In this document: in pieces, positions 53,849 through 61,592 of the stretch
Layout of the letters: each line of letters begins with the position of its first letter
Position numbering within the stretch: position 1 is the stretch's first letter
NCBI GenBank assembly: GCA_016789305.1
Contig: JAEURJ010000007.1
Coordinates: forward strand, 496,001-560,000
Reading direction: 5' to 3'
DNA length: 64,000 nt
From: Anaerolineales bacterium
Lineage (GTDB): Bacteria > Chloroflexota > Anaerolineae > Anaerolineales > Villigracilaceae
Notes under the pieces: model-generated
Seen by the model: the letters and a program-made list of their open reading frames with translations, nothing else
Told to the model about the DNA's origin: nothing
The model's database searches: none
Position numbers and translations under genes: made by a program

Positions 53849-53877
53849 TTGACTTCCCTTTTTCCCGCTGTTATCAT
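53849..53877 (+). promoter_or_regulatory. Sigma70-type promoter of hrcA-grpE-dnaK-dnaJ
   Basis: TTGACT (53849-53854), 17-nt spacer, TATCAT (53872-53877). Predicted transcript start near 53884, just upstream of the CIRCE operator. Confidence 0.8.
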
Positions 53878-53890
53878 TATTCCACCACAA

Positions 53891-53917
53891 ATAGCACTCT
53901 CGCTTCGGGAGTGCTAA
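53891..53917 (+). promoter_or_regulatory. CIRCE operator (HrcA binding site)
   Basis: ATAGCACTC-N9-GAGTGCTAA, matching the consensus TTAGCACTC-N9-GAGTGCTAA except for the first base. It lies in the 5' leader and ends 3 nt before the hrcA ATG, so it controls transcription and may mask translation. Confidence 0.97.
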
Positions 53918-53920
53918 ATT

Positions 53921-54964
53921 ATGAATATGGCTAATCTCACCGAACGCCAGAAGACACTTCTTCTTCTACTTATACGTGACTACATTGATACCGCTCAGCC
54001 TGTAGGCTCGAAGCGGCTGGTCGAACATTACCATTTGGACATTTCTCCTGCAACCATTCGCAATGAGATGGCCGCATTGACCGAAATGGGGTATCTGCGC
54101 CAACCACATACTTCGGCTGGACGGGTGCCCTCGGAAGAAGGCTATCGATATTTTGTCAGCCAGATGATGCATAATGCAGAGTTGCCTGAGACTGTTCAAC
54201 ATACAATTTCACACCAGTTTTATCAGGCACGACCTGATGTGGAACAGTGGATGACGCTAGCTGCTTCGATCCTTGCGCATCAATCCCAAGGTGTTTCTGT
54301 GGTGACCGCGCCGCACACTCAACAGGCGAAATATAAACATGTTGAATTGATCTCGACACAAGGCCGTCAGGTTTTGATGGTGTTGGTAATGGCAGGTGGG
54401 GAAGTGTCGCAGCAGATTCTTACTTTGGCGGAACCTGTTTCACAAGAACGCCTCAGCCAGACGGCCACGCGTCTTAACAACCTGTTGGCTGGTCTTGCAG
54501 TGGATGCAATTTCCGCCTTTTCGGTTCGCCCCGACGCACTCGATCAGGATGTAATGACTCTTATCCTGCAGGATATGCGTAATACTATCAGCCGTACGTC
54601 GGGTGAGTTATACACGGATGGGTTGAATAATGTGCTGGCGGAACCTGAATTTTCCGAATCCGATGACGGGCGTCGTGCGTTGAAATTATTTGGTGAACCT
54701 TCCACGCTGCAGGAACTTCTTGCACGCACAACAACGAACAGCAACATTGGCGGACTTCAAGTATTGATCGGTGGAGAAGGCGAGTGGGATGAACTCCGTC
54801 AGTGCTCGATGGTGATTGCGAGATACGGTGTGCCCGGCATGGCAACGGGTACATTGGGTGTATTGGGACCCATGCGCATGTCCTACGCGCGGACGATCCC
54901 AACGGTGAGATATGTGGCCGGCTTGTTAAGTGATTTGGTAAACGATACAATTTCCGGTGAATAA
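53921..54964 (+). CDS. hrcA: Heat-inducible transcription repressor HrcA
   Basis: 347-aa repressor of class I heat-shock genes. N-terminal winged helix (about 5-75: LLLLLIRDYIDTAQPVGSKRLVEHYHLDISPATIRNEMAALTEMGYLRQPHTSAGRVPSEEGYRYFV), a GAF-like middle domain and the C-terminal IARYGVPGMATGTLGVLGPMRMSYARTIPTVRYVAGLLSDL segment that is diagnostic for HrcA. Acts with GroEL-type feedback on CIRCE, located directly upstream, so it represses its own operon. ATG at 53921; a second ATG two codons on is equally possible, and no Shine-Dalgarno is present. Confidence 0.97.
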   Translation: MNMANLTERQKTLLLLLIRDYIDTAQPVGSKRLVEHYHLDISPATIRNEMAALTEMGYLRQPHTSAGRVPSEEGYRYFVSQMMHNAELPETVQHTISHQFYQARPDVEQWMTLAASILAHQSQGVSVVTAPHTQQAKYKHVELISTQGRQVLMVLVMAGGEVSQQILTLAEPVSQERLSQTATRLNNLLAGLAVDAISAFSVRPDALDQDVMTLILQDMRNTISRTSGELYTDGLNNVLAEPEFSESDDGRRALKLFGEPSTLQELLARTTTNSNIGGLQVLIGGEGEWDELRQCSMVIARYGVPGMATGTLGVLGPMRMSYARTIPTVRYVAGLLSDLVNDTISGE

Positions 54965-55030
54965 GCACGATATTCGATAATTCGATACCCGAATTTCGAA
55001 TGTCCAATGTCGAATAGCGAGAGTGAGAAC

Positions 55031-55579
55031 ATGGCTAAACAGAAAGATAATCACGAAGAAGAGGTTTTTGAACCTAAGCCCACAGAGGCGGAACAGCCTG
55101 TTGAGGGCAATCAGGATTCGGCGGAGCGTGAGGCGCTGATCAATCAGTTGAAGGAAACCGAGGCGAAGGTGTCCGAATATAAAGATGGGTGGGCGCGATC
55201 GCAGGCGGAATTCCAGAATTACAAGAAACGCATTGAACGCGATAATGAGTTGACCTATGCCAGTATGAAAGGTGACATCATCAAGAAGGTGCTGCCAGTG
55301 TTGGATGATCTCGAACGTGCGTTACAAAACCGCCCGGCGGACGATGCGTGGGCAAATGGCATTGAGTTGATTGCGCGCAAGTTGCAGAATATATTAGATA
55401 GCGAAGGCCTGAAGCGTATCGAAGCAAAAGGCGCAGCCTTCGACCCGACCTTCCATGAAGCGATCACGCATGAACCCAGCGATGAAGTGGAGAGTGAACA
55501 TGTCATTGATGTGGTGCAAAATGGATATATGCTCGGTGAACGCGTGATACGACCAGCATTGGTACGAGTAGCACAATAA
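55031..55579 (+). CDS. grpE: Nucleotide exchange factor GrpE
   Basis: 182-aa DnaK cofactor: acidic N-terminus, long coiled coil (about 35-85, KDGWARSQAEFQNYKKRIERD) and the beta-wing domain with VLPVLDDLERAL, the GLKRIEAKGAAFDPTFHEAI signature and VIRPALVRVA end. Promotes ADP release from DnaK. ATG at 55031 is preferred; an ATG eight codons upstream is in frame with weak support. The 66-nt gap after hrcA contains imperfect TTCGA-rich repeats (TTCGATA, TTCGAAT) but no terminator. Confidence 0.96.
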   Translation: MAKQKDNHEEEVFEPKPTEAEQPVEGNQDSAEREALINQLKETEAKVSEYKDGWARSQAEFQNYKKRIERDNELTYASMKGDIIKKVLPVLDDLERALQNRPADDAWANGIELIARKLQNILDSEGLKRIEAKGAAFDPTFHEAITHEPSDEVESEHVIDVVQNGYMLGERVIRPALVRVAQ

Positions 55580-55588
55580 ATTTTGTAA

Positions 55589-55609
55589 GGACATAGCGAC
55601 GCTGTGTCC
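55589..55609. repeat. Palindromic repeat, ACATAGCG type
   Basis: GGACATAGCG-A-CGCTGTGTCC (one G-T pair) preceded by TTTGTAA, directly after the grpE stop codon and 18 nt before the dnaK start. Same family as 32956-32976 and 34997-35022. Confidence 0.8.
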
Positions 55610-55627
55610 CAACACTTAGGAGCAATC

Positions 55628-57511
55628 ATGGCAAAAATTATAGGAATTGATCTGGGAACAACCAACTCGGTCGCCGCAGTGATGAGCGGCGGCGAGCCGA
55701 TTGTGATTCCATCGGCGGAAGGCGAGAGACTCGTCCCGTCCGTGGTGGCGATGAATAAAAACGGCGAACGGCTGGTGGGACGCGTGGCGCGCAATCAGGC
55801 GATCACCAACCCGCAGAACACGATCTTTTCAGTTAAGCGTTTTATGGGACGCAAGTCCGATGATCCCGAAGTGGAGCGTACCCGCAAGCGTGTGCCGTAC
55901 GCGGTGAACGCTGCTGAAAATGGCGATGTGCGCGTGCGATTGGGCGAGAAGGATTATTCCGCACCCGAAGTTTCGGCAATGATCCTTGCGAAGATCAAAT
56001 CTGATGCCGAAGCATATCTTGGCGAAACCATCACGCAGGCTGTAATTACTGTCCCTGCATATTTCAACGATGCGCAGCGCAATGCCACAAAAGATGCCGG
56101 CAAGATCGCCGGCCTTGAAGTGCTGCGTATCATCAATGAGCCCACGGCTTCTTCGCTTGCTTATGGTTTGGATAAAAAGAAGAACGAAGTGATCGTGGTT
56201 TACGATCTTGGCGGCGGTACTTTCGACGTTTCCGTTTTGGATGTGGGTGATGGTGTATTCCAGGTACGCGCCACGAGCGGCGATACCTTCCTCGGCGGCG
56301 ATGATTTCGACCTGCGCATCATGGATCATTTGATCGAAACCTTTAAGAAAGATAATGGCATTGACCTCAATAACGACCGCCAGGCTTTGCAGCGTTTGAA
56401 GGAAGCTTCTGAAAAAGCGAAGATCGAACTTTCAACCGTCATGCAGACTGAAATTAACCTGCCTTATTTGACCGCGGATGCAAGCGGCCCGAAGCATTTG
56501 GTCATGACCATGTCCCGCGCCAAGCTGGAACAGATCACCGCGGATCTTGTCGACCGAACGATTGCTCCTGTCAAACAAGCATTGGCTGACGCTGGAATAA
56601 ATGCTGGCGACATCAACGAAATAGTTCTGGTGGGCGGCATGACTCGTATGCCTGCCATTCAAGACCGTGTACGCGCCTTCTTTGGGAAAGACCCGCACAA
56701 AGGTGTAAATCCTGATGAAGTTGTTGCCATCGGCGCGGCAATTCAGGCGGGTGTGCTTGGCGGCGAAGTCAAGGATATTCTTCTGCTCGACGTTGCCCCG
56801 TTGACTCTTGCCATCGAAACGATGGGTGGAGTTGCTACGGCTCAGATCGAACGCAATACAACCATCCCGACACGCCGTTCGCAGGTATTTTCAACCGCTG
56901 GCGATAACCAGACCCAGGTTGAAATCCATGTGCTACAAGGCGAACGCTCGATGGCTGCGGATAATAAATCTTTGGGTAAATTTACGTTGGATGGAATTCC
57001 GCCTGCTCCGCGCGGTGTACCTCAAATTGAAGTGACCTTCGATGTGGATGCGAACGGCATTTTAAAGGTCAGCGCACAGGATAAGGCGACGGGACGTTCC
57101 CAACATATTACGATCACCGCTTCCTCCGGATTGAGCGACAAGGAAGTGGAGCAAATGCGCAAGGACGCCGAAGCGCATGCAGACGAAGACCGCAAGCGCA
57201 AGGAAATGATCGAAGCCCGCAACAATGCGGATAATACGGCGTATGCCGCTGAGAAGGCTCTTCGTGAGTTCGGGGATAAAGTTCCCGCGGATGTGAAGAG
57301 TGACATCGAAACCAAGGTTGCAGAAGTTAAGTCTGTGGCGCAGGGTGAGGATTTGGATAAGATCAAAGCTGCCACCGAAGCGTTGGGGCAGGCCATTCAA
57401 AAGATCGGCGCCTCTGTTTATGAGCAGGGACAGGCTGCGGGTGGCGGCGAAGCAGGTTCTTCATCCAATGAAGCCGGGCCAGATGTTGTTGATGGTGAAG
57501 TGAAGGAGTAA
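55628..57511 (+). CDS. dnaK: Chaperone DnaK (Hsp70)
   Basis: 627-aa Hsp70. ATPase domain with [29 protein letters not shown] and [13 protein letters not shown] signatures, the linker [12 protein letters not shown] (about 390), substrate-binding beta domain ([29 protein letters not shown]) and helical lid, ending in a Gly/Ala/Glu-rich tail. Gram-positive/Chloroflexota-style: the residue spacing fits the shorter ATPase domain lacking the proteobacterial insertion. ATG at 55628 follows AGGAGCAATC; an upstream in-frame ATG runs through the palindromic repeat and is rejected. Third gene of the CIRCE operon. Confidence 0.98.
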   Translation: MAKIIGIDLGTTNSVAAVMSGGEPIVIPSAEGERLVPSVVAMNKNGERLVGRVARNQAITNPQNTIFSVKRFMGRKSDDPEVERTRKRVPYAVNAAENGDVRVRLGEKDYSAPEVSAMILAKIKSDAEAYLGETITQAVITVPAYFNDAQRNATKDAGKIAGLEVLRIINEPTASSLAYGLDKKKNEVIVVYDLGGGTFDVSVLDVGDGVFQVRATSGDTFLGGDDFDLRIMDHLIETFKKDNGIDLNNDRQALQRLKEASEKAKIELSTVMQTEINLPYLTADASGPKHLVMTMSRAKLEQITADLVDRTIAPVKQALADAGINAGDINEIVLVGGMTRMPAIQDRVRAFFGKDPHKGVNPDEVVAIGAAIQAGVLGGEVKDILLLDVAPLTLAIETMGGVATAQIERNTTIPTRRSQVFSTAGDNQTQVEIHVLQGERSMAADNKSLGKFTLDGIPPAPRGVPQIEVTFDVDANGILKVSAQDKATGRSQHITITASSGLSDKEVEQMRKDAEAHADEDRKRKEMIEARNNADNTAYAAEKALREFGDKVPADVKSDIETKVAEVKSVAQGEDLDKIKAATEALGQAIQKIGASVYEQGQAAGGGEAGSSSNEAGPDVVDGEVKE

Positions 57512-57525
57512 CGTTCACAAGTTGA

Positions 57526-57565
57526 CAGGTTCAAACGTTTGAACCTGCTTACGTGTAAACGTTTA
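57526..57565. repeat. AAACGTTT palindromes between dnaK and dnaJ
   Basis: A perfect 22-bp palindrome of CAGGTTCAAACG and its mirror (57526-57547), followed by GTGTAAACGTTTAAACGC with core TAAACGTTTA (57556-57565). Related AAACGTT motifs occur after prmA (60905-60930). They occupy most of the 59-nt gap, leaving no Shine-Dalgarno for dnaJ. Confidence 0.7.
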
Positions 57566-57570
57566 AACGC

Positions 57571-58698
57571 ATGTCTAACCGAGATTATTACGAGATACTT
57601 GGATTACAACGGAACGCGAGCGATGACGAGATCAAAGCTGCGTTTCGTAAATTAGCGCGTCAGTATCATCCTGATGTGAGCAAGGAAGAACACGCCGAGG
57701 AGAAGTTCAAGGAAATTAACGAAGCCTATGGTGTGCTTTCCGATTCTGAAAAGCGCGCGCGCTATGACCGCTTTGGCAAAGAGGGACTCGGCGGCATGGG
57801 CAGCGGCGGCTTCCACGATTACAGCGCAGACTTTGGAGATATCTTTGAAGAGATCCTGGGTGGGTTCGGGTTCTCGTCCGGTCGTCGCGGTGCTTCGCGT
57901 AAATCCCCGCGCCGTGGCCGTGACTTGCAAATGGCTGTGCCGATCAAATTTGAAGAAGCAGTCTTTGGCCTTGAAAAAGAAATTGAGTTTGAGCGTGACG
58001 AAACTTGTTCGCGTTGTAGCGGCAATGGTGCCGAACCCGGCACGTCGCCTACAAAATGTTCTACCTGTAATGGACAGGGCGAAGTTCGTCAAGTCCGTCA
58101 GACGTTTTTGGGTCAAATGGTGCAGACGGCTCCATGTCCAACATGCAGTGGTCGTGGTGAAATTATTTCTTCGCCATGCACCACCTGCCGTGGTGCGGGG
58201 TTGGAACGCAAGCGAGTTAAGAAGAAAGTTCAGATTCCCGCAGGTGTGGATCACGGCACTCAAATCCGTTTGAATGGAGAAGGTGGGCCTGGCGTATTCG
58301 GAGGTCCCAGTGGAAGTTTGTTCCTGGTGTTGGACGTGCAGCCGCACCAATTTTTCAAACGCCGAGATAATGATGTAATTTTAAATTTGGATGTCAATGT
58401 TGCTCAGGCTGTGTTGGGTGCGGAAGTGGATGTACCTACATTGGATGGCGATGCAAAATTACATATCCCTGCCGGGACGCAAACTGGAAAAGTCATCACG
58501 ATGAAAGGCAAAGGCGTTCCGTATTTGCGACGCAAGGATCGCGGCAATCAGCTGGTGATCGTGAACGTGGCGATTCCCACCAAGCTGACAAAGGATCAAC
58601 GCGAATTGTTCGAGAAACTCGCCGAGAGTTTGGGCACCACGGTCAAGCCGCAGGAAAAAGGATTTCTCGATTGGTTGAATGAGACGTTGGGTGGGTGA
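57571..58698 (+). CDS. dnaJ: Chaperone DnaJ (Hsp40)
   Basis: 375-aa co-chaperone stimulating DnaK ATPase. J domain (1-70) with the HPDVSKEE (HPD) motif, Gly/Phe-rich region (about 75-110), zinc-finger domain with four CxxCxGxG repeats ([32 protein letters not shown]; about 147-215), and C-terminal substrate-binding and dimerisation domains. Type I DnaJ of normal length. No Shine-Dalgarno sequence before the ATG; palindromes fill the gap after dnaK. Last gene of the operon before a terminator at 58728-58755. Confidence 0.97.
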   Translation: MSNRDYYEILGLQRNASDDEIKAAFRKLARQYHPDVSKEEHAEEKFKEINEAYGVLSDSEKRARYDRFGKEGLGGMGSGGFHDYSADFGDIFEEILGGFGFSSGRRGASRKSPRRGRDLQMAVPIKFEEAVFGLEKEIEFERDETCSRCSGNGAEPGTSPTKCSTCNGQGEVRQVRQTFLGQMVQTAPCPTCSGRGEIISSPCTTCRGAGLERKRVKKKVQIPAGVDHGTQIRLNGEGGPGVFGGPSGSLFLVLDVQPHQFFKRRDNDVILNLDVNVAQAVLGAEVDVPTLDGDAKLHIPAGTQTGKVITMKGKGVPYLRRKDRGNQLVIVNVAIPTKLTKDQRELFEKLAESLGTTVKPQEKGFLDWLNETLGG

Positions 58699-58727
58699 GA
58701 GCAGTGACTAGGGATTAGTGATTAGGA

Positions 58728-58755
58728 ACGAGCGGACGAGAGTCTGCTCGTTTTT
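58728..58755 (+). terminator. Terminator after dnaJ
   Basis: 10-bp stem ACGAGCGGAC / GTCTGCTCGT (one G-U), GAGA loop, then TTTT. Confidence 0.85.
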
Positions 58756-58790
58756 GATTTTGAAACGGTCGTTTATAATGTTTTGACCCT

Positions 58791-59246
58791 ATGATGAAAA
58801 AAATATTAAGAATCTGGAGCAAGTTGCCGCTTTGGGTTCATTTCCTTGCCGCTAAAATTGTCCGCCCGAAATTTCGTGCTGCGGTGGCGGCAGTGATCTT
58901 CGATGAGCAGGGACGAATTCTTCTGTTCAAACATACCTATCGTAAATTCGAGTGGGGGCTTCCTGCTGGCGGGTTGGAACATCGTGAGCAGCCAATCGAT
59001 GCGATCCAACGCGAGTTCCTTGAAGAAACGGGAATGCAAGTTCAGGTGGAGCGATTGCTTACGGCAGTCAGCGCACGTGAAGACCATCATATCAGCATGA
59101 TCTATCTATGCAAGATCGTGAGCGGGGAATTCAAAGAGTCTCATGAAATATCGGAGATGAGATATTTCCCTGTCACTGAGTTGCCTGCGATGATGCTGAC
59201 TGCCGAAAAAGAGTTGATACAATGGGCAGTGAAGGAAATTAAATGA
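58791..59246 (+). CDS. Nudix hydrolase
   Basis: 151-aa Nudix-fold pyrophosphohydrolase. Nudix box GGLEHREQPIDAIQREFLEETG (G-x5-E-x7-REU-x-EE-x-GU pattern, about 62-83), complete including the metal-binding Glu residues. About 40 N-terminal residues precede the fold (basic, aromatic). Substrate unknown; ADP-ribose or dinucleotide type are common. A TATAAT box lies 11 nt before the ATG and no ribosome site is seen, so a short leader is likely. Its last four bases overlap the crcB start: first gene of a four-gene overlapping run. Confidence 0.92.
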   Translation: MMKKILRIWSKLPLWVHFLAAKIVRPKFRAAVAAVIFDEQGRILLFKHTYRKFEWGLPAGGLEHREQPIDAIQREFLEETGMQVQVERLLTAVSAREDHHISMIYLCKIVSGEFKESHEISEMRYFPVTELPAMMLTAEKELIQWAVKEIK

Positions 59247-59626
59247 CAAATATTCTTCTTGTCGGCATCGGCGGATTTATCGGTTCGGTCATGCGTTACC
59301 TCGCCAGCGGATATGTTCAACAGGCAACAAAAAGCGTGGACTTTCCATATGGCACACTGGCCGTCAATGTCATTGGCTGTTTTGTGATCGGTTTTCTTTC
59401 CCAGCTTGCCGAAGGGCGCGGTGTGTTCACAAGTGAATCGCGTTTATTCGTGTTTACCGGTATCCTCGGCGGCTTTACAACATTTTCCTCGTTTGGAAAT
59501 GAAACGATGAATCTTGTCCGTGACAGCCAGATGATGAATGCATTTGCAAATGTCGGTTCAAATTTGGTCATCGGTCTTTTCGCAGTGTGGCTGGGACGCA
59601 CGGTTTCTTACATGATCTGGAGGTAA
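59243..59626 (+). CDS. crcB: Fluoride channel CrcB/Fluc
   Basis: 127-aa membrane protein with four helices that exports fluoride as a dual-topology dimer. Signature GGFIGSVMRYLASGYVQ (about 9-25), GTLAVNVIGCFVIGF (Asn of the pore), FTGILGGFTTFSSFGNE (about 76-92, the phenylalanine-box region) and the final helix. Overlaps the Nudix gene (4 nt). I looked for the fluoride riboswitch (crcB motif) upstream of the operon and did not see it. Confidence 0.96.
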   Translation: MTNILLVGIGGFIGSVMRYLASGYVQQATKSVDFPYGTLAVNVIGCFVIGFLSQLAEGRGVFTSESRLFVFTGILGGFTTFSSFGNETMNLVRDSQMMNAFANVGSNLVIGLFAVWLGRTVSYMIWR

Positions 59627-59628
59627 AC

Positions 59629-59970
59629 ATGCACTTACCAGAAGAAGGATATTTATTGCGCATTTTCATCGGCGAATCAGATCACCATGAAGGCAAGCCG
59701 TTATATGAATGGATCGTTCTGCAGGCGCGCGAACACGAACTTGCAGGTGCAACAGTCACGCGCGGCATCATGGGGTTCGGTGCGAATACTCGTGTCATTC
59801 ATACGTTCAAGATCGAACAGCTTTCCGAAGATATGCCGATGGTGGTTGAGATCGTGGACACAAAAGAAAAACTAGAAAAATTTCTTGAAGATATTGATGA
59901 GCACCTTCAAGCCGGGCTGGTTACCTTGGAGAAGGCTCAAATCCGATTTTATAAGGCTGATAAAAAATGA
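59629..59970 (+). CDS. DUF190 family protein
   Basis: 113-aa small cytoplasmic protein of the DUF190 family: EEGYLLRIFIGESDHHEGKPLYEWIVLQAREHELAGATVTRGIMGFG (about 4-50) is the typical start, followed by a charged helix (TKEKLEKFLEDIDEHL). These proteins sit next to or fused with crcB in many genomes and resemble PII-like ferredoxin-fold proteins; a regulatory role in fluoride export is proposed, not proven. The ATG at 59629 sits 8 nt after GGAGG and 2 nt after the crcB stop. Its own end overlaps prmA by 4 nt. Confidence 0.93.
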   Translation: MHLPEEGYLLRIFIGESDHHEGKPLYEWIVLQAREHELAGATVTRGIMGFGANTRVIHTFKIEQLSEDMPMVVEIVDTKEKLEKFLEDIDEHLQAGLVTLEKAQIRFYKADKK

Positions 59971-60908
59971 ATTGGTTGGAAGTTTCATTAACTGTGGATG
60001 GCGAACTCGCCGAATCTGTTGCGGATGTGCTGGCACGTTTTGCGCCCAATGGTGTGATGACCGAGCAGGGTGTGCGCTTTGTCAACGAAGAGGATGAAGG
60101 GACTGCGACAGGTCCCATCACGGTCCGTGCTTATTTGGAAGTGAACGATCAACTCGAAGAAACGCGACAAAAACTCGAAGAGTCTCTTTTCTATTTGGGG
60201 ATGATCAAGCCGCTGCCGACTCCTGTTTATCAGCAGATCGCGGATCAAAACTGGATGGAAGCCTGGAAGCAGCACTACAAGCCGATCCTCATCGGACAGA
60301 GACTCCTCATCCTGCCCGCGTGGTTGGAATCTCCTGAACCCAAACGCATTCCGATCAAGATCGACCCCGGGATGGCTTTTGGGACTGGAACTCATCCGAC
60401 GACTCAATTGTGTTTGGAGTTGATGGAGCAATCATTTGAGGAAAGAGGAAAGAAGAAAGAAGGCGATTCTTTTCTCTTTCCTCTTTCCTGTATTGACGTG
60501 GGGTGCGGTTCGGGAATCTTGTCAATTGCTGCGATTAAGCTCGGAGCGAAAGCCGTCCTCGGCGTGGATATTGATATCGAGTCTGTGAAAAATTCGCGCG
60601 AGAATGCAGATACAAATGGAGTGGGTGAGGAGTTGATCCTTGGTCAAGGCTCGGTGACCGAAGTTTTGGCGGGTCAATTTCCGTTCAAGCAGGCGCCGCT
60701 TGTCGTGGCAAATATCCTCGGCCCGATCTTGATTCGGCTTTTTGATGCAGGTTTGGCCGATTTGATCGAACCGAACGGTGAGATCATCTTAAGTGGAATC
60801 CTTGATCACCAGGCAGAATCTGTCATTGCGGCTGGGCAGGCCAAAGGTCTGAAAAGAAGCGATCAACGTCAAATCGGCGATTGGGTCGCCATATCGATGA
60901 AACGTTAA
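59967..60908 (+). CDS. prmA: Ribosomal protein L11 methyltransferase PrmA
   Basis: 313-aa SAM-dependent enzyme that trimethylates L11. N-terminal ferredoxin-like L11-binding domain (about 1-95), linker with NWMEAWKQHYKP, DPGMAFGTGTHPTTQLCLELM (about 131-152), SAM motif I CIDVGCGSGILSIAAIKLG (about 177-195), post-I GVDIDIESV and the NPxL-like LVVANILGPILIRL (about 250). Oddity: between ELM and IDVGCG lies about 20 residues (QSFEERGKKKEGDSFLFPLSC), longer than the usual linker and encoded by a long DNA hairpin (60439-60489). Length 313 versus about 295 in typical PrmA fits an in-frame insertion. Confidence 0.94.
   Translation: MNWLEVSLTVDGELAESVADVLARFAPNGVMTEQGVRFVNEEDEGTATGPITVRAYLEVNDQLEETRQKLEESLFYLGMIKPLPTPVYQQIADQNWMEAWKQHYKPILIGQRLLILPAWLESPEPKRIPIKIDPGMAFGTGTHPTTQLCLELMEQSFEERGKKKEGDSFLFPLSCIDVGCGSGILSIAAIKLGAKAVLGVDIDIESVKNSRENADTNGVGEELILGQGSVTEVLAGQFPFKQAPLVVANILGPILIRLFDAGLADLIEPNGEIILSGILDHQAESVIAAGQAKGLKRSDQRQIGDWVAISMKR
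60439..60489. repeat. Long hairpin inside prmA
   Basis: Perfect 14-bp arms AGGAAAGAGGAAAG (60439-60452) and CTTTCCTCTTTCCT (60476-60489); the next 9 bases on each side are also nearly complementary. In frame with prmA, coding for the extra linker residues before motif I. Confidence 0.75.
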
Positions 60909-60952
60909 AACGTGCAAACGTTGAAACGTTTTGTGCTATCATTCAAACCAGT

Positions 60953-61444
60953 ATGGACCGACGAAAACTCATTCAATACCTGCTTCTGAATGCACTTGTC
61001 TCGGCAACGGTCACCGGCGGGATGTTGTTCTGGTATGACCGCAATTATCGCGCCGTGGTGCAGACCTCGGTTCAACAGGCATCGCCCGATGGCAGCAGTG
61101 CGGCTATAACTCCCAACGCGGACCTGCAAACGGATATCCCCGTGAAAATCAGCAGCGTCGTCGGTGCCGGGACGTTGGGCTCTGAAATTGTTGTCGTTAA
61201 GTTTGAAGGCGATGGGCAGCTGGATCTGGCATCCTGGCAATTGAAGGATGAAGACGGCAACACCTTTACCTTTCCCAAACTCACCCTTTATCCGAATGGC
61301 GCTGTGCAGGTTCACACCCTTGCAGGTACAGATAGCGTCATTGACCTGTACTGGGGCATAGGCGAAGCCGCATGGAGTTCGGGTGAGAATGCCCGTTTAT
61401 TTGATTCGCAGGGCAATTTGAGGGCCGTGTATCGAGTTCCGTAA
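60953..61444 (+). CDS. Membrane-anchored lamin-tail-domain (LTD) protein
   Basis: 163-aa protein. N-terminal helix (about 8-28, LIQYLLLNALVSATVTGGMLFWY), a Ser/Ala/Thr linker, then an LTD-like Ig-fold (about 70-160): SEIVVVKFEGDGQLDLASWQLKDEDGNTFTFPKLTLYPNGAVQVHT...LYWGIGEAAWSSGENARLFDSQGNLRAVY. The SGWxLxDxxGNxFxFP and LYWG...W...GDxAxL motifs are typical. LTD proteins occur outside the cell in many bacteria, often tied to nucleases or surface binding; function here unknown. ATG at 60953; a TATCAT box lies 10 nt upstream. The preceding 44 nt carry AAACGTT repeats after the prmA stop. Confidence 0.85.
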   Translation: MDRRKLIQYLLLNALVSATVTGGMLFWYDRNYRAVVQTSVQQASPDGSSAAITPNADLQTDIPVKISSVVGAGTLGSEIVVVKFEGDGQLDLASWQLKDEDGNTFTFPKLTLYPNGAVQVHTLAGTDSVIDLYWGIGEAAWSSGENARLFDSQGNLRAVYRVP

Positions 61445-61451
61445 TAACTCT

Positions 61452-61570
61452 GCTGGTTGAGTAACCCTGAGCGGCTTTCGCGAAGGGTGTATCGAAACCA
61501 GCAATCAAAGGTATATATAAAATGTGTGGTTTCGATACGGGCTCCAAGCGTCGTCGCCCTACTCGACCAC
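61452..61570. repeat. Inverted pair of 50-bp palindromic repeats before dnaX
   Basis: Unit 1 (61452-61502) starts GCTGGTTGAGTAACCC and ends GTATCGAAACCAGC; unit 2 (61525-61570) starts GTGGTTTCGATACGGGC and ends CCCTACTCGACCAC, the reverse orientation of the same element. The 22-nt centre is AT-rich (GTATATATAAAATG). Confidence 0.75.
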
Positions 61571-61592
61571 CGAATTGAAACCAAACAATATT

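Noticed and set aside
54965..55030. TTCGA-rich imperfect repeats between hrcA and grpE as a regulatory element
   Set aside because: The repeats are short and imperfect, with no clear symmetry or second CIRCE; noted with grpE but not claimed as a site.
57652..58350. 232-codon open frame on - antisense to dnaJ
   Set aside because: Mirror of the Gly/Cys-rich DnaJ coding sequence; no start signal and no recognisable protein features.
58699..58790. Fluoride riboswitch upstream of the Nudix-crcB run
   Set aside because: The gap holds the dnaJ terminator and a TATAAT box; the conserved crcB-motif core is not present and space is too short.
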